From Phoronis australis (Eukaryota; Phoronida; Phoronidae), in contig NMRA01000196.1 in NCBI GenBank assembly GCA_002633005.1, forward strand, positions 661,047 to 725,046: a stretch of DNA of 64,000 nt, written 5' to 3'. The notes beneath the pieces were generated by a model. The model did no database searches. It worked only from the letters and a program-made list of their open reading frames with translations, and was not told the DNA's origin. This document shows, one piece after another, positions 10,872 through 21,710 of this stretch. The stretch's first letter is position 1; each line of letters opens with the position of its first letter. The translations under genes and the position numbers were made by a program.

Positions 10872-13349
10872 TTATTTATACAACGACAAGGTACGATGGA
10901 ACCCAGTATCTTGGGAATTTAGGTCTGGAGTTTCAGTTTTTATTATTAAAGCTTCGAGTATTTTCAAACGAAAGGCGTCACGTTCGAAATACCTGACGAT
11001 GGTATTGTCAACAATATCTGAACGAGAAATGTTCTGTTTGTGGAGTGTTTGGAAGTGATCTTTAATTGATCCATTCTGTAAATGCATAGATAACCGGCGA
11101 GATAAAGTGCATGTTGTATAACCAACATACCTTGAGCAATCAGTGTTTGAACGAATACATTCGTTGTGGGGGCAAGCAATTGAACTGATAAATCAAGTCA
11201 GTTTTGGCTAACACTCGGACTGACATTGAGCACATATTGTTTTTAACAAGATCCTTAGTTTTATGGTTTTGGTAATATATAATTAACTTAAAGCTATCTT
11301 CTGGCTTAACGGTCTTAACATTATTATGGATGATCCGTTTTAAAACTCGTTCATCTTCAATATAACGAGAATGGAATTGGTTGCGGTAGAATAGTTTCTT
11401 GGTACAACCACTTGCTTGTGTTAAGCACGTAGGTTTCTGCAACCGGCTTATGAAAAGCGTCCTTATTCTCATCAACAAACTTATTGGTGTAACCGTTATT
11501 TATCATAATTTGCTTAATGCGATTACACTCAGTGATGAAGGTTTTCCAGTCTGAGCAAACGGAATATGCTCTTTCCAAAAAGCTTGTCAAAACAGAGAGT
11601 TTATGTCTCATAGGACATTGGCTACAAACTCCATCATATGTAGGTTTCCTGTATACTGAGGTTTTAATGCCAGATTCATCATAATCAATAAGAACGTCTA
11701 AGAACGGTAGCTTGTTATTAACTGGTAATTCATGCGTAAATTTTAATACAGAATTTTACTCTAAAGAGAGTTTGATCTCCATCAGCTTATCATGGTTGAC
11801 AATCATAAAGATATCATCAACATACCTGCAGTACATGTTCGGCTTTTCCTGAAGACTATCAATAACCTTAGCTTCAATGTTGCACATGTAAAAATCAGCA
11901 AAAGTTGGTGCGAGATGTGATCCCATGGATACACCACTGGTTTGTCAATACAGTTTGCCATCGATGTTCCTAAAAGGTACATTTGTAGTGCAAAGTAACA
12001 AAAAAATCTCTAATTACCTCTTTAGGAATACTGAGAGGAGCCATTGATACATGGTTGTACATAGAAGATATTATTATTTCTACAGTTTCAACAACAGGGA
12101 CGTTAGTAAATAAACTTTCAACGTCAAGAGATACAGGATAGGAATTTGGTGTTGCGTCAATAGATCTTAATAAATCTAAAAATTCATTACGAGATTTCAC
12201 ATTGTACTTATAGGGTAAGTATTGTTTAATAAGTTTATCTAATGTTCTAGCAATTTCATAGGTAGGGGTTAACACTTGAGAAATGATGGGTCTTAGTGGG
12301 TACCCTTGCTTGTGTGTTTTAGGATCACCGTACAAGTATCCTTCTGAAAAATCACCATCAACAATTTTGAAATACTGTTTATGAGCATTAGCTAGTTTAA
12401 ATAAACGGTTTAACTCTTTCTTAAGATTATTTATGGGGTTACGATTTATACTCTCAAACTTTGACTTGTCAGCGATGATGTTATTCAGCTTCTCTTTGTA
12501 GTTGTTCTTATTCATTATGACATACGCAGTTGTCGTATCGGACTTCCTAATAACAATGTCATCATTGTTCCTCAGTTGCTTGGCGGCAATACGAGGTTCT
12601 TTTGTTAATATTCTTGTGGAATTTCTTGAATTGGATCTGTTCTTTGGTCCTTCTGCCTTGAGCTGGTCTTTAATATTTGTATTAACATTGACAAAGCCAT
12701 CTCTCTCAAGATTTTCAATATCTTGGTAAAGTTTTTCAAGTTCAACACGTTTTCGTACAAATCAAATCGAGGTTTAAGGTGTATATTCATTCCCGATGAC
12801 AAAAAATATGTTCATCTTCTGCAAGTTGATGATCAGACAAATCCATGTATGGTTTAGGCTCTTGCGGTGTAACTATAGCACCTTTATATAAATTTTCTAG
12901 TTTTTTATGATCGTGTTTGTAGACTTCATCTGCTCTTTATCAACATAGGAGTGGATACGTTGTAAAATTTCATGCATCAAATGACCTTTTTGCGTTTCAA
13001 TTCTCTCCAATTCATGCTTGACTGTTTTGATTTGACTAGTCAAACTGCTAATGTTAGATTCCGCATGATGTAATTGTCTTGTAACAAGTTGTTTCCTATA
13101 CTCAAGAGTGAAGGCTTCTTCTCGGACTGCACGGTCATGGAGCTGAATATCTGTGTATTTGGGTAGCAGACCTTCTTTTATACATGTTTCATTGAAAAGT
13201 AAGATGTTTTTGGCTTTAATTAGTTTGTACAACAAACTTTCGTAGTGTCTACACGAGTGTCTTTCATCGAATGATATAATAAATCGACCAGTGTAAGTGG
13301 CATCACAAACACATATATATGAGTAAATATATAATAAAACTCTGTACAA
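10872..13349 (-). pseudogene. Penelope-like RT plus GIY-YIG endonuclease, frame-broken
   Basis: In reading order on the minus strand: an N-terminal region (13,349-12,897) with CRHYESLLYKLIKAKN and a coiled-coil-like stretch; a reverse transcriptase (12,515-11,970) with YGDPKTHK, RPIISQV and motif A SLDVESLFTNVP; RT motif C RYVDDIFMIV near 11,830-11,805; a thumb/linker at 11,611-11,140; a CPHNEC...C cysteine/histidine linker near 11,175-11,130; and a GIY-YIG nuclease (about 11,130-10,872) with YVGYTTCTLSRRL, H-x3-G and a late Glu. It needs several frame changes and has in-frame stops, for example before the SGVSMGS block near 11,945. An intact element would self-copy by target-primed reverse transcription; this copy cannot. 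Confidence 0.8.
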
Positions 13350-13530
13350 ATCATTTCATAACAAAACAGTAGCGGTACTTTGACTATACATCAGTCATCA
13401 AAGACAAATAAATTTAAAAATCATAAACGCTATCGTGTAAGATACATGAAACAAGAACAATGACATTAAACACGAATATAAGGTTGCATACATAAGAGCG
13501 CAATTACAGAAGGAATTGTCATGGAAACTA
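13187..13530 (-). repeat. 5' pLTR of Penelope-like element
   Basis: Direct repeat of 10,495-10,812. Both copies end at the same word, 'atggaaacta'. Beyond it one runs into LINE sequence and the other into the element's own 3' region. Confidence 0.7.
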
Positions 13531-13715
13531 ATGTAGATTCAATTTCATTTAAGCAAAAAGGGCACAATGAGCTATCAGTCGTGTATAAAAATTCATAACA
13601 ACCTATTATTCTATGAACCAGCCGAAACTGGAACCATCTCAGAGAAGCATCTTCGGTGAATGAATAGATGTAAGAAAAAACATTGTAACGCAGTAAGACT
13701 TGTTGTGCGTTGTAA
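13531..13715 (-). mobile_element. L1/Tx1-type LINE fragment (ORF2 C-terminal region)
   Basis: The minus-strand translation includes LRWFQFRLVHRIIG and, after a short gap, SLCPFCLNEIESTLV. This is the conserved 'RWFQfRllHRIlg...CxxC...E' region downstream of the RT in L1-like LINEs. It is short and truncated on both sides, lying directly against the Penelope-like element. Confidence 0.6.
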
Positions 13716-14220
13716 ACATGAAATTGTTGAATGATTATTGGTAATGTTTCCAACGAATTAATTGGTGTCATAATATGTTGACATTAAGTACCAGTATCAA
13801 CCGTCGCTAAGACATGCTGGTCAATGCTACATTGTTCAATAAACCAGAATGCACCGGAGTGTCAGAGTTTTTGAAACAGCAATTTTTAGATCTCAATTCA
13901 AACTTTACCTCGTTTGAATGAGCTTGATTCACCTAGAACTTGAAACTGAAGCTACTAAGAGCTCCAAACTTTGCACAAAAAATCATTGGGCCTAGAACAC
14001 CGCTATAAAATTGGCATCAAAGTAATCCTTCCTCAGAATGGATCTCTGGTGTTGAGAAGAATCGACAATATGTTATTACTGAAGACCGTGGGTCTGTTGC
14101 ATGAAATATCATCAATAACATTTTCTAATAAAAAATCCACATGAGCCGTCACAGAGTTGTCTGAAAAATTACCAGTGGATTCATATCCACCTCAAACGGC
14201 AGCAACCGCTTTAATAAACC

Positions 14221-14473
14221 CATGCGCGCACCCAGGGGGAGGCTCGAATGAGCCCCCCATTTTGCGAAATGGGCAAAAAGGTTCGCTTCTGAGAAGCAAA
14301 AAGTCCGAGAAAACGCGACAAAAGTCCACAGGAATTCGGCGCAAATGCACATTTCATAGGTCTGAACGTAGTTCTCTGTTATTTTTTTGTTTTTTATTCC
14401 CGTTTTTCTCAGTTAATTTTCCACGTACTCCAAAATTCGAGCGCCACTATATTTTAGGCTGGGTGCGCGCATG
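14221..14473. mobile_element. MITE-like element with 15-bp perfect TIRs
   Basis: Begins CATGCGCGCACCCAG and ends CTGGGTGCGCGCATG, exact reverse complements, 253 bp apart end to end. Related copies lie at about 7,015, 35,948, 53,010, 56,570 and 60,075. No coding capacity. The others have the left repeat mutated or lost. Confidence 0.65.
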
Positions 14474-16233
14474 TGAACCCATTGACCCGCCTGTCTATTT
14501 TATAGCTTCTGAAATTTATAGTTGAAATATCCAAACATTTCAGCTTAAAATGACCTGTTTTGGTAACTGGACTATTCCGTGTAGATTAGGTAGTAATATT
14601 CGATATCCTGTTGGCATGTATTATATTTGTCCCCCAATCCAAAAATATAATTTTTAGAGAAATGAACCCCCGTCGTGGGAGCACTCGTTTTGTCGTATCA
14701 CCGAATTTAACTACCCAAACTCATACTAAGTTATTTGTAAGGATACAGAAAGCTGTAAAAATGAATCTTGAAATTTATAGACGATGAATAAAAGTTACAA
14801 CAATGAAAGTCTGGTCTTCTTTGATGTCGTGCATAGAAATTCAACTTAAAATGTGCCTTTTTTGATTCTCAAGTGTCAAGAACTTGTTGTTATTGCTTAA
14901 TAATATCAAATACGAACAGAGACTGAAAGTATTTAATTGGCAGTGGAGACGTTTTTTACCGTGCAGAATAATTTTGTTTACGGTTACCGTTGTTTTGCTC
15001 TCAGACTGGTTGGTTGTATCAGAGTTCTCATCAGACTCTTACTGCAGAAGATAATTTCAGCAAGTGACACCTTGTGGCGCTACAGTCGTAGAACTTCATG
15101 TTCATGGAAATATGACTGTAAACTTCAAAAGGTATTCTCCATGAAAATGCTTGCAAGTAGAGGTCTTTATCAAAGTGGCAAGCTGCACATCAAGTGCAGC
15201 TGAGCATTTACCATCTACATGTACCTATATTGTGAGTGAGCCAGTTTTTAATATGAACTCATCCTGGCCGGAATGGGCGTCATTGCTCGGTGCACAGATG
15301 CACAATTATCATATATATTGATCACATCCTCGGAAGAAGTAAATGCTCCGACTTGGGCATTGACGGACACACGAGTGATCTAGTCAGGGAGACTGCACTG
15401 GGTGTCTGCCCCAAATGCTTCTGATGAAGAGAGCTGCCGGGTCACGGTCCACTTCTAGTGAAATTGAGTCTAGGTGGGCGCTACACCAAGGCAAACGGAG
15501 CTCCTTCCCATGACGTGGAAATATTCTTGATCGAAAGTTGGCAGCTGGACAAAGAACTGTTGTCAAGTGTACCCCTGCAGTCGTGGCTAAAGAAATGAGG
15601 TTACATAACAAGAATGGCCAGAAAGAAAACGTTTTAAATGAGGCGTACGTCTGGCTGAAAGAGGCCCATGTATATGAGTGGCTTGTTTTCTTGCATGGGT
15701 GCCTCCTCTCAAGCTGACAAATTCAAACTATTACATGAGTTCTGGAAGACCTCGATTAATACCCCGCCCGTTCTACTGAGAAGGTCTGTCAACACCTTTT
15801 TCTGTTGGTTGAATGTCGAATTTTAAACATCCACATTTTTCTTAATGATGTATGTTAATGAATTTTGATTTGTTCGAGAATTTATATCCTCATGAGTTTA
15901 CTCTTCTGTTAAACGAAGGAAAAATAGACAAAATATTTGTACGTTTAATCTTGGATACCATAGCGATTGAAATTTTTAGAATCTCTTTTTCGGTCAAACT
16001 CAAGGGGAAAGCATTAGATTCCGACAGAATATTCATCAGATAACGACAGACAGCACAATGTACATTTTCTTAAAATTACAGTTACACATATTTGAGAAAT
16101 ACCAAGGTCATTTCATTTTACAATTACATCATCCACCATTTTTACATATTGCAAGCTCATACCATAACACTTCACATGATCACAAACCTCTGTTGCAAGG
16201 ATTACTGTTCCATATAGAATGTCATACCTGTAA

Positions 16234-16639
16234 ACGTTTGAATGCAGACATAACGATCATTACCTGGATGCTCATGTTCACGTAAATGGTGGTAGGAAGT
16301 TTAATACAAGGGGTAGATTTGTACTTTTACACCAATTATATGAGAATTATCTAACAAAGGCAGGTTTTTCTATTCAAAGTAATCCATGTCATAAATGACA
16401 AAATATGTTAATGCACTCAGGATTCTATCCCTGGGGCCGCTCAAGCAAACATTGCTAACAGTTCTTTAGGCAAAAACCTATATGTCGCTGAACTAACTAC
16501 CCAAGTCTTAGAAAATATCACAAATAAGAGACGATTTCATAAGGCATACCTAAGCCCGATGAAAAGCAAAAGTTACATGTATATGGTTCCTCGTTACATG
16601 CTACACTCTCATACAGTGTATTATAGGGATTGTTTTCAG
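16234..16639 (+). other. Unidentified open-frame relic in 3' flank
   Basis: Two consecutive open stretches with no stop: 16,234-16,395 (54 codons, containing GRFVLLHQLYENYLTKAGF) and 16,412-16,639 (76 codons, containing AELTTQVLENITNKRRFHKA), in frames offset by one. Neither has a start codon at its front. The matching stretches near 37,135-37,510 and 61,310-61,680 are broken by a 2-nt deletion and extra stops. It reads like a decayed coding sequence, but I recognise no family. Confidence 0.3.
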
Positions 16640-17829
16640 TAACACTCTTTATGAGTATAATCGCGTTTAGTAATTTGTTTAGGGACCAAAGTTGCCCCGG
16701 TACTGTTCTCATACCTTTCGCGAAACTGCGCCATCATTATCACTTTATAATGAATGTTGTCACCAGACTACATAGAAAACAGAAGGGGGGATAACGGCTA
16801 GCATCCAGCTCCCCCCTCCCCCCTTCCCCGGCTTCCGATGGTACTACAACCATCTAAACTAAAGATGGATTCAATTCCACTTAATGCATACCAATTCTGA
16901 TGTTTGTAGTACTTTCATAAAACAATTGCGTAATCACTGAATCTGAGTAGCCAAATAGTGCAACTCAGTAAATGTACATGTTAACCACTAAGTGTTGAAA
17001 ATTCGTGAAAATGTTCTGTTTTTGAAAAGCCAGTACTTAAATTATAAAATGTCTATCTTTCATATCAATCGCGTTCCTGTATCTTGACGTCTGATACATT
17101 CAAAGAAAGAAAAATCATGGTTATTCCTTACTTTTAAGATGTAGTAATATTCTTGCAAAGTTGGCAGATTTTTTACTGAAATAAGTATCAAAAAACCCAT
17201 TTTGGCAAGATCAGCATCAAACAAAAACGAGGCTTGCGTCAGAAAAATCAAATTTGACTTAGCCTAGTGCATATCTAGGGGTAGCCCATGCTCTCATAAA
17301 CTATCAGGAAAATCTGTGACGGTCGATGTAGAACCGCCCATAGGTGCTCTTAGAAATTGCTACTTAAGACTTAACACAGAAATTTAGTTTACGCTCCCAT
17401 TTCACAATTGTTGGATGAATGTTTAACCAATTAAGCGCATCACGGTCTAAAAATAATTAAAATTATGAGTAATGAGGAAGTCAAGGCTAGTTGTATATCC
17501 TTCGGCGACCACGGGAAACCAGTGATATAGCCCTTGTTTACGTCTATAGGTGGAACCCTTGTTCGCACTCTACATAACGCATTTCTTGTTTGCTTCGCAA
17601 CAAATTCACACACAACCTGTAGTCCAAGAAATACTGAAAGCATACACTGATGGGATTCAGGATGGCGAAGATGGCGGTCATTTTGTATTCGAATTCAGGA
17701 CTAGAGACTCGTAGTGACAGATTTTTCGGAAGTCATTTACTTCTAGTTAAACATGACGGAAATATCGGCCATTGCGCATGGACGCTTCGATTTCTGGTCG
17801 AAAACGTGTTATGTAGAGGGCACATTGTG

Positions 17830-17987
17830 CGTGAAACTGCACGTGAGATTGAAACATTCAAGTCAGCGCTTTTTTCAGATGATAGAAGTCTTTTCTTATT
17901 TTAGGATGCTTTTAGTTATGCAGACAAGAATAAAGACTGAAATGTTAATTTCCGGGATCTTCTTGACGTACAGCGTTCATATCTAGC
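17830..17987 (+). pseudogene. EF-hand gene unit B, exon 4 remnant
   Basis: The acceptor ttattttag and exon start at 17,905 match exon 4 of the other units (DAFSYADKNKD...). Codon 12 is TGA (17,938-17,940), where the others have GGA, the essential Gly of the EF loop. Similarity stops at about 17,986, before the donor site, so exon end and splice site are lost. Just upstream, 17,850-17,872 matches intron 3 at 48,793-48,832. That is joined directly to 3' flank DNA, so exons 1-3 of this unit have been deleted. Confidence 0.8.
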
Positions 17988-18000
17988 CCAAGAGTCACGA

Positions 18001-18397
18001 ATTTTTGTCCAACCGGTTGGCTAGGAGTCGACGACCGGCCGTCGACCGATTGGCAAATTAGCCGACCGGTAGGCTAAAAATTAGCCGACCGGCAGCCGGC
18101 CGCAGTGCCGACTCATATGGCGACTCCCCAGCCGACCCTTCAGCCGACCCTTCAGCCGAATATGCATCGACACGCAAAGCGGTATCAGCCTGACAACCTA
18201 TTACGCAACTGCTAATCTAGCCTAAAAATAGCAGCCGACCAGTTGGTTGGCTGATGGCCGGTCGGCTGAAGGGTCGGCTGGGGAGTCGTCTTATGAGTCG
18301 GCACTGCGGCAGGCTGCCGGTCAGCTAATTTTTAGCCTACCGGTCGGCTAATTTGCCGTCCGGTCGACGACTCCTAGCCGACCGGTCGGACAAAAAT
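18001..18397. mobile_element. Long hairpin element with (CCGACCGGT)-rich arms
   Basis: The left arm 18,001-18,147 and right arm 18,262-18,397 are near-perfect reverse complements apart from an 11-nt indel, with a 114-nt spacer. Outer ends are atttttgtcc / ggacaaaaat. The arms are unusually GC-rich for the window and made of ccgaccgg-type words. It sits exactly where exon 4 of unit B is cut. No open frame and no clear target duplication. Confidence 0.7.
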
Positions 18398-18420
18398 TAG
18401 TTTGGATCTTAAGATTAGTA

Positions 18421-19045
18421 TAAGCACATAAGCTAAAGCGGAAAAAGTTTAGAATTGAATTCTCTGCAGGACCAAAATTATAGCGCCAGAACCCATAACT
18501 TTTCACGTTTGGACCAAATATCAACACGCCTTGACCGAAAATTCAACAAGCCAGGACAAAAAAATTGATTGCACCAGGACATAGAAGTTCATTCCAGGAG
18601 AAAATTTCTTGCCACGTTAATATTTCATGGCAGGAGAAAATTTCTTGCCTGGAGAAAATACCCATCCGGGTGAACATTTCATGCCAGACCACGTTACAAT
18701 GGCAATCCGTTATGTCTGTAATAATCAGCCGTTTCCAAGCTTAGTGTGTCCAAGTGTACATTGTTTTCTATTGTAAAACTTGGAAGAAACGACAGAAATT
18801 CAACTTCATTGATAATAGGACGTCGGCGAGCCATTTTGTTCCTATCGCGCCATCTCTTTGGGGGATCACGTGCTTGTAGAAGGGACGTGATCTCCTGGCA
18901 TGAAATTTGCCTGATGTGAAAATTTCTGACGTGTGAAATTTTCCTGAGCTAATACATTTTGTGTCCAGGCGTGATAAGTTTTGATTTGAGTATGTTTTTG
19001 GTCCTGCAGAGTTAATCCTTGAACAGAAATTATGTGTCCTGGAAT
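18421..19045. mobile_element. Fold-back element, copy B
   Basis: Same element as 1,085-1,835: 'ctctgcaggaccaaaatta', 'gccaggagaaaattt'-type words and a right arm ending in 'cagagttaatccttgaacag'. Its flanks are also shared with units A and C, marking this region as intron 4 of the pseudogene. Confidence 0.6.
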
Positions 19046-19535
19046 TTTTACCGGTTTGGATTTCGAAACCTTTCATTGCTCTCTCTGTGGTGCAACATGG
19101 CGCAAAGGTGAGAAGGACCTTTCTCGTAAGATTTGGAGCACTCACCGTTTGACAGAGAAAAACGTGTTTGCTTACGTTGCAAAAGTATTGTTTTGAACAT
19201 ATATGTATACACAATCCATCACGTTTTAAATGATAAGAATCCGTAGAAGGAAGGACTCACGTTTTCATGAAACCTACGTTGACAACTTTAAAGCCGCCAA
19301 GATTGAGCAATTCGAGCGGTTTCCTTATCGAACTTGGCCGCAATAATCAAAGACACCGTGTAGTTGTTATTATGTCGTCTCAGGCTGCTGTTGTTATCGT
19401 TCTCTAAACTCGGGCATCAGTAGACAAGAATTTTTTTAATTTTTTGATTTGAAAAAGAGCTAAATAGCACATTTGAATAGATCATGAAAAGCAAACGTGG
19501 ACAGGTCTTTGAATAAAAAACATGACTTTTCAGGG

Positions 19536-20221
19536 TGTCACGTTTTTCCCCGTGTGTGGGTGGGCGCAGGTTGTTACAGACCAGTGCTAATAGCTCTCGG
19601 TGCGTTGATTGACTGAAGACTGGTTCGAGTTAATCCTTTATTAATCCCGACCTTAAGTTCACAAGCCTACTCAAACAAAACGTCCGACGTAATGTCTGTT
19701 TTTGCTCCAGCCAGTGCTGCGAAGCCTTGACTTGTGATGAACTTCTGAGACACATTCAGCAACTGTTACACTCGTCTATTCAATAACCTGCTGTCTATAT
19801 AGCTGGCTCTCTATTGACTATCGCTGTAACTGCTGATTTTCTTCACTGCAACTCAACAGTAATTCTCCTGATTAACTGTCTTGAACTGACTTGATCTCCC
19901 TTGAACTGACTTGATCTGACTAACACAAACCCGTGCTTGTGTATTTATAGCCTCATGCATTGTTCTGGAGCTTTTCATCAACTCAAGCACATTCTGGAAC
20001 TTTCCTGAATCTACCCACCCATTCTACAAACATATACTAGTCTCTAGAATATTCCAGACTGCATTAATCACTGTCATGCTAGAGTTTTCTAGAAAGTTCC
20101 ACACTATACTGTAGTAAACAAATTACATTATCACTGCACTTAACTCAGGGGTCATGAAAATTAAACAGAATAACAAAACAAAACAATACAACTAAAAATA
20201 CTGTCAGACCATACTCTGACA
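19536..20221 (-). repeat. 3' LTR of Gmr1-like element
   Basis: 686 bp; on the + strand runs from tgtcacg to ctgaca, giving TGTCA/TGACA inverted ends. Nearly the same as 24,788-25,448, with scattered substitutions and small indels. Confidence 0.85.
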
Positions 20222-20306
20222 ACACACCCCTGCCAAAGAAAAAATTACTCTATAATTTTCTAACACAAAATCATCTAGCAGATATATATAATCTCTATAT
20301 CCGCCG

Positions 20307-21710
20307 CTAATGTGCTTCTTGACTTGCAGGCTCTGCTAGTCGACTTAAATAGTCTGCATCGACGTTACATTTTCCAGGGATACCCTCCACATGGAATTTA
20401 TAATTCTGCAGCGCTATAGCCCATCGCATAACCCTGGGACTTCTATTTTACAACGCTGATTATAAACCAATGGTTTATGGTCTGTTTGCACCACGAATTC
20501 AGTCCCGTAGAGATAAAACTTAAAGCGTTTAACAGCGAACGCTATTGCTAAACACTCTTTCTCTTCTGTGAAGTAATGCCGCTCGCTCTCTTTAAGCTTT
20601 CGGCTGGCATACGCAATAGGGAATATCCCATCCTCAAACTCCTGCAGTAAAACTGCCCCTAAACCATCGTTAGATGCGTCCGTCCTGACGATGAATCTCT
20701 GTGTGAAGTCTGGTACTCGTAGGGTCGGGCTGCTTCCAAGCGCTTGCTTTAACTTCTTGAATGCCTGTTCATGAATATCGGTCCACACGACTTTCTTTGG
20801 TAGGCCCTTCTTCAGAAAATCCGTCAACGGTGTGGTTATCTGTGCATAGTTGGGCACAAACTTTCGGTAGTACCCTGTAAGTCCTAGGAATGACCGTACC
20901 TCAGTTTTTGTAGATGGTGTTGGTGCATCCTGGATCTTCATTAGCTTTTGGTCATCCATAGCTATCTGGTTCGTCCCAAACTGATGCCCAAGGAACTCCA
21001 CCTCTGGATATCCGATACTGCACTTTGACAGTTTTACTGTCAAGCCTGCTTGCTTTACCCTCTGAAACAAGACCCTCAGGGTATGGAGATGTTCCTCCCA
21101 GGTGACAGTGTGGAGTAGCACATCGTCGACATACTGCTCGATATTACCTGAGCCTGCTAGCATTTTTCTCATCATCCTGTTGAACGTGGCCGCTGAATTC
21201 ACCAAACGGCATTCTGCAGAACTGATAACAGCCTCCTGGAGTCACAAATGCGGTTTTCTCTTTACTAGCTTCACCCATGGGAATTTGCCAGTAGCCCTTC
21301 GTGAAGTCGAACTTCGAGAAGAAACGTTGACCATGCAGATTAGCCATAATAGCTTCTGGGTTACCCATGGGCTCGTTGTCAAACTTCCTCACTGCATTTA
21401 GCCGTCGGTAGTCAACACAGAACCTTGTGGTTCCGTCCTTTTTAGCCACCAACACTACAGGAGAACTGTAAGCCGAAGTGGAAGGCTCAATTATGTTCAT
21501 CTTTAACATCTCCTGCACTTTCTTCTTCAGTAGGTCCTGAATAGTGTACGGCATCTGACTTGGCCTCAATCTCACTGGTTGTACTGTCGTCAGTTCGATG
21601 ACGTGGCTGGCCAAATCTGTCTCTCCAGGCTTATTAGTGAAGATACCACGGTAGCAACGTAGGAGCTGTAGGGCCTGTTCACGCTGCTCTGTCGTCAAGG
21701 TATCATACAT
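20307..21710 (-). pseudogene. Gmr1-like pol: reverse transcriptase and RNase H
   Basis: 21,710-21,144 encodes the RT fingers and palm: VLVAKKDGTTRFCVDYRRLN, FSKFDFTKGYWQIPM and a PFG block. A frame break near 21,195 follows. 21,205-20,414 continues with SAATFNRMM, catalytic YVDD (about 21,133-21,122), FLGLTGYYRKFVPNY, and RNase H with RTDASNDGLGAVL and TEEKECLAI. After another frame break near 20,440 the C-terminal RNase H end (VMRWAIALQNYKF, NVDADYLSRL) runs to a stop at 20,307-20,309. The start at 21,710 overlaps the integrase frame by a few bases; in this family one polyprotein is usual. Confidence 0.85.

Larger units (their letters stand above)
10495..13530 (-). mobile_element. Penelope-like element with direct terminal repeats (pLTRs)
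   Basis: Minus-strand retroelement. The 5' copy of the terminal repeat is 13,187-13,530 and the partial copy at the other end is 10,495-10,812. They align over their length, with a roughly 28-base indel. Between them lie a reverse transcriptase and a GIY-YIG endonuclease. Direct end repeats formed by a partial tandem copy ('pLTR') are known for this class. Unit A 3'-flank homology breaks at about 10,225 and resumes at about 13,715, so the element and a neighbouring LINE fragment sit in otherwise duplicated flank DNA. The coding region has several frame breaks, so this copy is dead. Confidence 0.8.
13715..17830. repeat. 3' flank block of unit A, second part
   Basis: Aligns with 35,460-38,880 (unit B), 56,095-56,969 (first copy in C) and 59,570-62,800 (second copy in C). 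It contains one well preserved TIR element (14,221-14,473). No gene is supported; an open-frame relic is listed separately. At about 17,830 homology to the flank ends and remnants of intron 3 begin. Confidence 0.6.
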
